Positions 11,471 through 26,700 of a stretch of DNA of 64,000 bases are shown one piece after another. The position numbers and the translations under genes were made by a program. Under the pieces are notes generated by a model. The model was not told where the DNA came from. It ran no database searches and saw only the letters and a program-made list of their open reading frames with translations. The first letter of the stretch is position 1; the number at the start of each line of letters is the position of its first letter. The stretch is from Neoechinorhynchus agilis (Eukaryota > Acanthocephala): the NCBI GenBank assembly GCA_051530055.1, contig CM121342.1:11594001-11658000 (forward strand), written 5' to 3'.

Positions 11471-13067
11471 CTTAGCTCTAGTGAATCACAGTAGTACAGT
11501 ATACACTAGAGAAAACTATCTGCTTTACATTACCCGTTTTTGGAAGGGTTTTAATAACCGTTCATTCCAAATATTTGATAATGTTTATCTTTGCTAACTG
11601 TTTCCCATTTCTTGACAAACAAAAACATTTATTGAGGAATATCGTGAATGAAAATTGCAAGGCAATATTGAATCGCGAGATTAATGACTGACAATTAAAA
11701 ATAGATCAATAGCTGCATGGTTTCCGTACTTTTAGCAGAGTTTAACTATTGCATCAATGCTTTCTGGAGATCTTCGACTGCTTTTCTATTTAAAAAACGA
11801 ACGTTCGAAACATACAGCTTCCTTCAAACATTTATTTTCGTACGGAAACGATGGAATTATTATAGAATTCTTGAATTCAGTGGCAAATATCTTTCCAATT
11901 GCAGCCCAGCTTGAATGGATTAGATGGATAAACAAAGTTTTATTATCGTTCATTTCCATCTCACGGCTCACAATTTTTGAAACCAGACTTGTAACTTGAA
12001 CTTCCAAATCTGTTCATTGTTTAGGAGGTGATATAGTTCGAAAAGTGGGGTTTTAAAACAAAACACACCTTAATTCCAATATCTTTATGCTTTAATCGTT
12101 ATGTTTAAAGGACTATTGATTGATTTCTATCGGTCAGTTCTATAAAGTTCTTAATCTACCTGTGAAACTTAGATTTGAAATGGTCATACGTTTTTAGAAA
12201 TTCACCGATATCAGAAATAGTTAGTCTCTTTAAACTATACCATTAATATTTATTTTGATTAAAAATCACTACTTTGCCTGATAACTGTAACTCTCAACTT
12301 TTATCGGCACTTCTGCATCACCAAGAATTTAAGTGTTTGGAGATTGAATTGTTCATGTTTTAATATGGCAGAAAAAATGAAGTCATTTATTCATTGGATC
12401 CGATATTTCGGCGCCACACTCTCGTGCTTTTAGCAATGTTGCTTGTAAATTCTCTACTATTTAAGCTCGTGAACTTATAAGCAAGATTGATAAAGGCACG
12501 ATATTGTTCTGAGATATCGGATTGAATAAATAGATTACTTCAATTTTTACACCATATAAAAACATGAATGGAAGCGGCGATTTTGTAGCGAATTAAGACA
12601 CGAAAAGATGCGAAGATTTGATGCTGGGTGTTTGCTTCTTTTTAACAGTTCTAAACCCATCGTATATGTGGTGTATAAATCGTTGCCAACTTGAATCTTA
12701 ATCACATTGAAATGTTAAACTATCGATTCGCTTGTTAAAGCTTCAATCTACATTCTAATGAGTTTTTGGCCTTCATTTCAAAAAGTTCATTTGATCCGCC
12801 TTTGTCTTAGCGAATTCATGCGCAGCTGAGCCAAACAAGTTTCAAAGCTGCAATCTGGCGACATTCACCGACTAGACAAATTTTAATTTACTTTGTAAAG
12901 ACCTTCGCAACACACCGAAACTTGTTGCTTTCAACCTTCGCTGCTAGTGTACATTTGTCGACATTTCTAAGTGCCATTTGTCCATCACTCGCTTCTCCAA
13001 TAAGCTCTATTTCGTTTAGTCTGGATTTTAATCTTTTCTATGTTGATAGCTTCTTACAAAGTGACAA
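11471..13067. other. intergenic, with one foldback element
   Basis: Presumed divergent promoter region between the secreted-protein gene (-) and PI4KB (+). Apart from the inverted repeat at 12365-12555 I see no gene; short frames at 11409-12007 are not convincing. Confidence 0.4.
12365..12555. repeat. foldback element, family A
   Basis: Two arms of about 85 bp face each other. The left opens ATGGCAGAAAAAATGAAGT and passes through GGATCCGATATTTCGGC; the right reads back from ATGGTGTAAAAATTGAAGTA through CAATCCGATATCTC. Each arm carries its own small hairpin (GGCAC...GTGCC type) followed by GAAAT in related copies. Similar arms occur near 17634, 33525, 43829 and 44561. No coding capacity, so non-autonomous. 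Confidence 0.8.
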
Positions 13068-17436
<4,369 letters not shown>

Positions 17437-17633
17437 CTATTCAAACATTGATTGTCCGATTATTAAGAGTGTTCATGTCTATTTGCGCCTGTGAGTGAGC
17501 GAAGCGAAGCTTGTGCTTCAGTGAAAAACCTATGAAGCGCATGTCGACGTTGATGGTTTCATGGGACCAAAACAGTTTATCCGCAGAAACTGTCAGTCTG
17601 AGCAATTCCTAAAACTTTTTCTGTTGTTTGCTT

Positions 17634-17720
17634 ATGGCAGAAAAATTGAACGAATTTTTTTATTAAATCCGATATTTCCGAGGCACAATCTCGTGCCTTT
17701 ATCAAGGCTGTTTAAGTGTT
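17634..17720 (+). repeat. single arm of foldback family A
   Basis: Opens ATGGCAGAAAAATTGAACGA, then AAATCCGATATTTCCGAGGC and a CACAATCTCGTGCC hairpin. It sits just past the 3' end of PI4KB and may serve as 3' UTR or terminator-side sequence for both convergent neighbours. No facing arm was found close by. Confidence 0.7.
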
Positions 17721-17798
17721 TTAACATGAATAATTCAATCTTGACACACTTTTTCTATTGCAAATATGCAAGAGTCAGGGCAAACGAAAAGGAATCTT

Positions 17799-18271
17799 TT
17801 ATTGGTCCTTATGGATAACATCCTTGATGTATTCGACAACTGACATTCTCAGCTGTGAATGAATTAAAGGATCGAGTGGATAATCATTGTCAGCATTGTA
17901 ACTGACGAACACTTGCCCTTTTGTTATCTTGCAGATCTTTTCGGCTAAAATATCAGCATCCACAAACCGCTGACCCATAAGACAGCAAACACTTAGAGAT
18001 GCAAATCCACTTGCAGAATAGTAGTTACATGGATCTGCGTCTTTATAGCCGATTCGTGTTTGGACGTTGGATGATTTACAGCAAGACAGAGATGCTCGGC
18101 GCGGTTTGGGACGATGATATTTTCGACCCCTACCGAATGAAGTGGACTTTTAATCAAGTTAATTGTGACAAAAATCGAACGACTTGAAAATTTGATCACG
18201 TCTACGCTTGCACAATGATCTCCGGTTATGTCAAACGCCTTTCTGTAATTCATAGATTGCTTGATGGCCAT
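17799..18271 (-). CDS. PSMG4: proteasome assembly chaperone 4-like
   Basis: The C-terminal exon reads CLMGQRFVDADILAEKICKI, then TKGQVFVSYNADNDYPLDPL and ends VIHKDQ. This parallels the end of PSMG4/PAC4 (TSLLG...LAQRLARKTNKQVFVSYN). PAC4 pairs with PAC3 to build the alpha ring of the 20S proteasome in the cytosol. Upstream, a 92-residue frame (MAIKQSMNYRKAFDITGDHC; VENIIVPNRAEHLCLAV) is plausible N-terminal sequence, but I could not find a clean in-frame junction, so the middle is unsure. The family is small and divergent; identification rests mainly on the KGQVFVSYN motif, its position and the short length. Confidence 0.5.
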
Positions 18272-18829
18272 CTTAAACGTATTTTTGTCTTCTTAAACCT
18301 GATGGTACAGTTTTAAAGAATTAAAAATGGGGTTATTGAGCGCAATTTCGCGAAACGCGTTTAACAATTATTAAAATTTGAGGCAATGGTTTAATTTGGA
18401 CGTTCTTAAAAATCTTCAACTGATCATCTTCCAACTATTTTCCAAAATCACACAGACAATTCCCTCTTAAAGAGTGTTCAAAACATATTCAACAAACACT
18501 CTTTTTGAGTAACTATGTTCATAAGGGCTTTTTAAATCAAAGCGGATAATTCTATGAGAAAACTTATTTTGTTCAATGAAGCCTACAGAACAACTCATTG
18601 GTTTATGTGTTTCTAAATAGCTTGTTGCTTCGCACAAGACCAAGTATAATTGTATCAGCGTTTCTCTAAGGCCAAATCGTACAAAACAATATGATCTTAT
18701 TGTTCGAAATCGATGTGGGCTCGTTGGTAAGACGCACACATAACCATTGTTCGAAGTTCACATTTGCGCGACCTCAACGAAGACGACGACAACAACAACG
18801 GTTTGGCTTTCCTCCGTTCCCCACGACTA

Positions 18830-19507
18830 CTATTTGGTGGATTGTTGTTCCTGCATTTGCTTCGATAAAGCACCAAAAATGGTAACAAATTCATCTTCAG
18901 ACACCTTTCCGTCTTTGTTGAAGTCAGCCATATCGAGCATCTGCTGAGCTTGCCTATCATCCATCACTTCGCCCAGATAACTCATCGCGAGTTTGATTTC
19001 GGGCAAAGTAATGTACCCATCATTGTCGTGGTCGAAAACTTTAAAGGCGCACTTCATATCGTTTTGGTCGTGTTGCGCCTCAACATTCCTGACCTTGTTC
19101 ATTCGACTAAAAACCGTCTTGAACTCATCGAAGCTCACACGACCGTCTCTATCGAAATCAACCGATTTAATTATGGCGTTTAAATGAGCCTCCGATTCGT
19201 TTTTGCTAAATCGTCTAAGCAGAGTTCGTAATTCCTCTGCACTTATAAATCCATCATGGTTGCTATCACATGCATTAAACGCTACAATGACTTCTTCAAG
19301 TTCTTGCTTGTTAATTGGCCCTCCGCCTGTAGTGTTATCTTCTTGTTTAGTGGTACTACAATTAGATTTAACGCTCGAAGCTGCCGTTCTAAGGTCATTT
19401 TTGTTCGTGGAGCTAGCACCCGTGGAACGTTGATTTCCACCGCCACCGCCGCAGCACAGTAATCGCATTATCCATGATTGCTTTTTGCTTTGACGTGACG
19501 ACGGCAT
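18830..19507 (-). CDS. calmodulin-like protein with four EF-hands
   Basis: An intronless 225-residue frame. A basic, Cys/Gly-rich head (SWIMRLLCCGGGGG) precedes four EF-hands at about 80-92, 116-128, 159-171 and 195-207, with loops DSNHDGFISAEE, DFDRDGRVSFDE, DHDNDGYITLPE and DFNKDGKVSEDE. All four keep Asp at position 1, Gly at 6 and Glu at 12, so all should bind calcium. The domain is calmodulin/troponin-C-like, with the extension possibly membrane-directed: the CC pair could be palmitoylated, but Gly is not at position 2. The ATG at 19507 is the only good start. It lies head-to-head with a tiny secreted-peptide gene 158 bp away. Confidence 0.85.
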   Translation of the reverse strand: MPSSRQSKKQSWIMRLLCCGGGGGNQRSTGASSTNKNDLRTAASSVKSNCSTTKQEDNTTGGGPINKQELEEVIVAFNACDSNHDGFISAEELRTLLRRFSKNESEAHLNAIIKSVDFDRDGRVSFDEFKTVFSRMNKVRNVEAQHDQNDMKCAFKVFDHDNDGYITLPEIKLAMSYLGEVMDDRQAQQMLDMADFNKDGKVSEDEFVTIFGALSKQMQEQQSTK

Positions 19508-19664
19508 ATTGGGTGGCTAAAATACTTGAAAGGGAATAGAGAAAATGTGGTCTCTTAGTGAAAGGTAGGCGGAGTCGATGGAGTAAAGGTATGCGCGTCC
19601 TACACACAAACACTGAATCCCCGGCGTTTATTTAGTACAACAGACAGGCTTCAGGGAAAAGAAG

Positions 19665-19826
19665 ATGTGCAATCGGATATGGTGCACACTCATTCGGTTG
19701 ATCCTGACGGCACTCGTCGTTCAGTCTTATGTCGAGTGCAGCATCAAAAGGAAATACCAATCAAAGAACTGTCAAGACGAAAATGGCTTGCGAAAGCGAG
19801 TGAGACCCAAAACATTGGCCTACTAG
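19665..19826 (+). CDS. candidate short secreted peptide (53 aa)
   Basis: The frame opens MCNRIWCTLIRLILTALVVQ, a convincing signal peptide ending near SYVEC. A short polar, basic mature part follows (SIKRKYQSKNCQDENGLRKR), with dibasic KR/RKR cleavage-like sites. The stop is at 19824. A strong donor (CGA|GTGAGA) lies just after the RKR, so the true gene may splice onward to more exons. No family recognised. A neuropeptide-like or cysteine-bearing effector precursor is possible; chance is not excluded for so small a frame. Confidence 0.35.
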   Translation: MCNRIWCTLIRLILTALVVQSYVECSIKRKYQSKNCQDENGLRKRVRPKTLAY

Positions 19827-20778
19827 TTTTTTAATAGGCAACCGAGTGGTAAACACTCTTCTTTTCCGATCTAAAGGAACAACAATCATAACAGCAAGCT
19901 CACAACTCAGCTAAAAATATAGACGCAAAATTAATAAGAACTGCTTGTTTTAATCGCTTTGCATACTTCAATAAGGTATTCACACGAGTTGCATGTTGAG
20001 AACAATCGAGCCCCTCCTGAGACACTAAAAACTAATTGAAGCACTGAAAAATCCTAGAAATGCCAGTGAATTAAGTGCTGTCAAAATTGCTCTGATCAAA
20101 TTTAAACTAAAAGTGCACACTGAGACGCCCGAGAGCAAGTCTATTGCATCCACCCAACTGTTGGTTTTTTCCGTAACGATCTCAAATACAAAATATCGCA
20201 TGAAACTTGAAGTCTAAATGAATTTCAAAACAAAAATGTTGATTTTTAACGGATCAATCAGCAAGCGAATTATGCGAAGGAACTTTTTGAGTTTTTTCCC
20301 CTGAGAACGTTACAGAGTGCATAAATCCCGCATTTTTAGAAATCTTATCGATTTCGCACGGGGGGGGGAATGTTACAAAATCGATAGATATGTAAGAGTC
20401 CAAGAAAAAGATGTTCAATAATGATGATAGATAAATATTTCGTCTTAATCAAAAGGCAAAGGGCAAAATGTCTATGGCATTTGTACTTCATCAGCTGTTA
20501 AAAGCAAACATAAGAAGCATTAATAACACCAAAGATCTGCGAGAGGAAGGGAGTAGTGGATAAACGAGTGTGCCCCAGAAAGAGGCGACCTTATGATGGA
20601 TAGAGAACTTCATTATGGGCGGAAAGGCATTTCCCTAACCAAGAAATCGTTTACACGTGCGTAAAGGAAGTAGCAACACACACAGATACAGATTACGTGC
20701 TTTCAACAACAAAAACTCAGTTAAATAAATAATGCAAATGCCGGGACAACCTATCGGTCGCAATAAGAATACTTCATT
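19827..20778. other. no gene seen
   Basis: Intergenic DNA downstream of POLE. It contains a run of nine G at 20361-20369 and no recognised repeat or frame. Confidence 0.4.
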
Positions 20779-23700
20779 CTATAATGAAGAAATAAGGTTC
20801 TTAGCGACCGTATTCGAGAATACCGAAAGTCCTGTTATATGAGCGACTAGCTCCGTCATTCGAGCAAGAACGCTGATCCAATATATCGGTCTCAGACGAT
20901 CAATCAACCTTGTAGGAAATAGCGTCTTTTCGTAATTCATACCAGAACATTTACAATACTTCTCGAAGTTGGACATTCGAACTTCTCGACATTTCGGGCA
21001 CTGATGGTCTTGAGAAAAGTACTGAACCAGAAGATTATCAACGACGTCTATAAGGAATTGCTCAATGAAATTTACATCGTAAGGCCGGTGACATCGCAAA
21101 CATAGCCAGAAATCTTTACGGCCGTCGTCTTCCTCGGTGATTGCACCTCCGTTTTCAATCAGGTTAAACGCACAGTCTCGAAATAGATCCACATTCAAAA
21201 CAGACAAACATGCTCCATTGGAGAAAGTCTTCGTTTTTTGAAAAGGAATCAATAAAGTTTTATCAGTGTCGAGAAATGAATTTAAAAGACTCCACTTCAG
21301 GTCCTCTAAAATCCCATTTGTGTGCCTTTGCGTTTCATTCAAACCAAGCGAAGCAAATGAATCGGCAAAATTGTTTACCTTTCAAGCACAAGATAACGCA
21401 TCAATTCCACATGACTGATAATGTTCTTGTTTTCCGGGTATATTGCAAGAGAGAAAACACGGATTGCATTTCGTCCAAAATGTATCCATTAACAAAAACA
21501 GATTTTCTGAAATTTGTCTAAAAATGCGTAAACTTTAACAAAAACTCGTTTCTATCTAAATCGATTAGTCTTCCAAATGAGCTCTTTTTATATACTACAA
21601 TAAAAAAATATCCGTTGTTTAATTTTGCTGCACGAGATAATGATAAGTTTTATAAACGAGAACAAATTCGGTCAATAAAAAATTTCTTCGTCGTAATGTA
21701 TCTTTCAAAAATCGAAATAGATTTGGCGACGTGTGTCCTAAGTTACTCGTAGAAGCCCATTTCAATAAAAAATAACAGAAATTCGTAATGGACGTGCAAA
21801 ACAAATTACATATAAATCAGTTAATATATCGAGACTATTGCTTAAAATTATTGTTTAGAGGTCTTCACCCGGTAAATAATTTTTTATTAAAGACGTTCTG
21901 CGAACCTCGTAAGGGGTTAATCATCAGTTTGTTAGTTATAAAAAGACGCTCAAAAACTGATGATGAACTCCTTACGAGATTCGCAGAACGTTTTTTAATA
22001 AACTCTTTACCGTGTGCGAAGACTTCTAAATAATAATTCTCTAATCATATACAACCCGGTTCCTCCTCTCACATATCGACATTTTGAAACTATCACTTTA
22101 GAATCATTTGTTTACTCTCTTAACTTGTACTGAAATTGTAAGATAATAAAATTGAAAGCACGAATTCTTTCAATTTTCGTCCAAGAATTTAAAAGACTTT
22201 CTCCGTACAGTAGACTTGAGGCACTACTAAGCTGGTATTAAAACCGACGTTGGCAACCCCTTTGCTTGAATCCCTGGATGAAATCAAATGTCCGTATCCA
22301 AGATGTTTAAGAAGATCGTGCTCAAGATTGAATATTAGATCGCTTGATAGTTGGTCTACGGACAAAATGGCGCATAGACACCTTATGCATTCCAACGAAG
22401 GATTATCCCATGCGAAATACGAGTGCATAAATCTTGGATACACGTCCCGAGGAATATGTGATGTATCTATACTTCGTTCGGCCCATTTGCTCAGCATAAC
22501 TGCGTTCCCATTCATTTCGATATTGATGATATTACGTATATTTGATAGGATTTTCGAACCAACTTCATCTGTCTCCATGTCTGGAAATACGGATGCGTTG
22601 ACAATCTGAACAGATTTATCAATTTTCGTTACTTCACCAAGTTCCCTTAGAGCGAACTGTTCCGCAATAAAGACTACATATGACCCGATCAGATTAGTTA
22701 CCTGTTTCCTCAGATCAGAATGGAGATGTCTTAGAAGAAAAAACTTGGCTTCCACGCGTTTCTCATTAAGATTCAACGGTTCAGTGTTCATTAGTCCGCA
22801 GTAGTTAAAGGGATCGACCCATAGAAGTGCATGCCAACACTTAAGCGGTCGGAGACGAGCGTAAGCAAATACTTGAACCTTTTCTTCAACATCGTCGCCC
22901 AGTTGAAGAGCAACTTTTGTGATGTATTGCGCATAATTTATAAGTGGTCCATAGGCTCCATGTTTTTTAAAATTCACGATAACCTTCCAAACGTCAGCGT
23001 AAACTACAACTCCACCGAGAGACTCGATTTCGTTCAAAAGCAAAGACAGCATTTTCTTCATTGAAAGAATCACAGAGGACGCTAGACAGGATTCGTACAT
23101 GTGAGACGTGGGATTTATAAGCCAGCGGAGAAAATGAGTTAGAAGGGTATCGGCCATTTGATTCTTGAAATGCATGGCGTCGTTCATCCATGCACTTACG
23201 GTATTTTTTAAGATCCGTAACGATGAACATGACATCATAAAAGTATCACTAAAAGCGCCTGATGCGGATGGACCAAGGTTAGGAACTCCTGTTAGACCCA
23301 CATCGTTTGAAACACCTGCAGCATTTTGATCTATGACTCCGTCGATTTCGTTCAAACGGCTAATGCCCAATAAAGCACAAGCAGCGAGGTTAATGAGTTC
23401 GAATTGAACACATGCTGAAGTGTACACTGAAGGTTGATTTACCATTGCTTCACACACGGCTGTAGGAGAGACGGGAATGTGATTGTAAACCATAGGAGAA
23501 GTTGAAGTTACATCGGTGTTGGTTGACCACCATAAAACATGACCGGTGGATTGAAGGTTCCTTGCGTAGAATACATCGCATGCAAACGAAATCGCATCAT
23601 CCTCGATGTTTCCTAATGGAATTTGGTAATAACGCGATTGCTCAATCTTGTACGATAAAGAGAAATTCGCTGATAGGTATGAAGAAACAAAGTGGCGAGA

Positions 23701-26700
23701 AATGACAGTTAATCTCTTAAAGTTCCTAAAAATTAGCCGCAAACCCAATAGACAAATTGCCTCGAAATACAGCCAATTCCAGTCAATCGACAAACGGTCC
23801 GATTAACCATATTTGACTGTATGCTTAAAGCTCGTAAACAAAAATGCGGACATTCACATAACGCTTGACGTAAATCTTCATTTCTCCTGTCGATATTGCT
23901 CTACCAATAATACTAAAAATTTAGTATTTTTATACAGACTGTGCGATTTCAAGCACCTCAGGGGAAAAAATTGAACCTTGTCCATTTTAGTAGATAATAA
24001 AAATGCAAAATTCTACCTAGATCTGAGGGGAGGGTTACATCTTTTTTTAAAGCACTTGTCAGAACTAATGTCAATGTCTAAGCTTCGTCAAATGATTATT
24101 TGAAATTTAAACGTATCAATTTGACGTTGATCGTATCCAAATTATTTTTAAAAACTTTAATTTCAATTACCGCCGTAAACAATAGAGATTAACTGCACTT
24201 TAGAGAATCCTGCCACTCATCGCCTTTGAGTCGAGCATTATCATTAAAGGTTAGTCTCACGATTGGCGAATCATTAAGACATGGAATTAATTGTCGCAGT
24301 TCATCGCTTAGAGCGGATGAATGTGTAACGATCATATGAGCAATTCTAAGATTACCATTTTCTTCAACACTTGAATTAACAAAATCCATAATTGTAGTGT
24401 TCAGAAGACTATAAAGCTCCTCGGCTTGTTGAACCACGCGAACTTGAAATGTGTGATCCTCAGGTGGATACAGAGACTCATCGACAGCAGCATTCTGAGT
24501 TCGTTTCCTTCGTTCTGCTAAGAAAATCTTTCTGAGATTAGGTAAACGATTCTCGCCTCTGTGATTGAGCACGAAGACCCGTGCTATCTTGCGCGATATT
24601 AAAACAACGGAGGCGAATGCAATTTCACGAACTCGTTTCCTCGAACGAAATCGTTTTCGGTAAAAGTAAATATAGACAGTCTCTGGAAGCACGTCCTCTG
24701 CTAAATACGTGAGTCGACTTTCAACTGGATCTTCTCTTATAATCTGATCTAGAGTGAGTGGCCCATTTCGGTTTGTGTCCATGGTGCACATTGTACCGGT
24801 TTCGATTATAAATCGAAGGATAGGAGAAGTCTGCAGTTCGTAAATGCCCAATACATCGCCCGAATTGCAAAGTTCAACTGTAATCTCATGATAATTTTCA
24901 ATGAAAAACTTTTCCGGCACAATATATTCGTAGAGATATTGGGTACGGGCACCTCGAGGTAATATCTTTTGTGTTAGTTTGCAATAATCAACTTCCTCGT
25001 CCATTTTAGTTTTCCGATTTACGTAAAATTTACGATTTAAACGAACGGTATAAGAAAAATAATGACCATCTTCGTTCATCGTTATAATGCGGGCAAATCC
25101 ACGCGAAAGTGGAAAGATCTCAAGGATTTGAAGCGTGTCTGTGATTTGAGATTCCCTGATAAAATATCGAATATCATTGGCTTGCACGGTGTCGGCTTTC
25201 TTCTTATTCTTTAATCCTGGTTTTTTCGTCCTTGATCGACATGGCTCTTGTACTAGTTGTCTCCACATTTGCTTATAAAAACGAATATATTCAAGAAAAG
25301 ATTGCCTTGAATGATTTAGGCGAATGCGATGAACCGGTCGAGTTTGTGCGGGGTTTGAATTCTGTTCAATTGCTTTAGCAGTTACTTCGTTCGGCGTTCG
25401 ATTAACCTTCGGCACAGTTGCCACTGTAGGTACTTCCTTTTTCTCAACATTGAAAAAATCTTCAAGTCGCTGCTGTTTTGAAGTACTGAATTTTTCCATC
25501 AGCCTTTTTTGCAACCAGTCCGGGTAAGGCACACGAGGAAGTGGGTTGGATATGTTTTGAAACGAAGCAGGTATTGTGATGAGTTTTTGAAGACATCCGT
25601 TAAAGCGGTCAATATAATAGTCCCAATCAATGTGATTACGAATGTCAAAATTACCAAGATCAGGAAGTTTAAGCCATTTACGCAGAAAGTGCCGTTTAAT
25701 AGCAGGTTCCGCCTGAAATATCGCGACAGGAATAGCACGATCAGCAATGGGTGCACCTTCAGGTCTTCTAGAAATAATAAAACGGCAAGTCAGACCTTTG
25801 TCCTTTATCATCTGCTCACCGAGAAATTCCGCTAAACGCTTAGCCGTCGAAATAGACGTTGACTTCTGCGACCCATAGTCACTCAATTGCCGAGACATAC
25901 GTCTATTTTCAGCAATCAATTCAAACAACTCATCGTCACTTAATCCACGACCCTTGGCGTGTAAAATATCGAGCCAGTAATTGGCTACTTTGGCCGCTGA
26001 GTGATAGCTCTGATCGAGAGTTTGACCGTTCAAGAAAGCCTCAAACACTGATGACTGGAATATTTTTATAAGTTCTAATTCGCCGTTCCGCTTTACCTCG
26101 AATCCTTTCAATTCGGCAATCGTTCGGTCGAAATTGAAAACACAGTAACGTTTCTTAATCCTCTTTCCTTCTTCCTTCGAAGCTGGTAAAATCATCGCAT
26201 GATAGGGACCGTCTACCTCGAAAAAGATTGAATTCTCGGATTTTATGACATATTGAATCCGCCTTCGTTCCAGTCCATCGGTATCATCATCTAGCACTAG
26301 CTCATGATATTGATCATTCGTAAAATAATCTTTTATTGGGACGTAATGGGACGAATTATATGAAGGTTTAAAAAAATCCAGATTTTGAATGCTATGACAT
26401 TCGAGTTGAAGGGAAATTGTGAAAAAAAAACGTGACGAAATCTCTGTCAGTTTACCAAGATTCTTTTCCGTGCTGATTTGTAAATAGCAGACACAGAATC
26501 GAAGAGTAATTACACATAGATAACTTCATGAAAGAATAAAAAAAATCATTTCATTTGCAAATTTTAAGGAATACGAAGAAAAGGAGAGTGAATTTCAGCA
26601 TTGAAATCCCTGCTACTCTGAACCATTTTGAGAAATGGTAAGTTTACGATTGTTCAAAAACTAAAACATTTGAAAATGTATGCAAAACGCGAGAAACGCG

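Noticed and set aside
18691-19462. Several plus-strand frames over the EF-hand gene
   Set aside because: They overlap the clear four-EF-hand minus-strand frame and have no motif of their own.
22250-26071. Plus-strand frames across 22-29 kb
   Set aside because: They are antisense shadows of the POLE exons, whose minus-strand translation aligns with the polymerase over its whole length.
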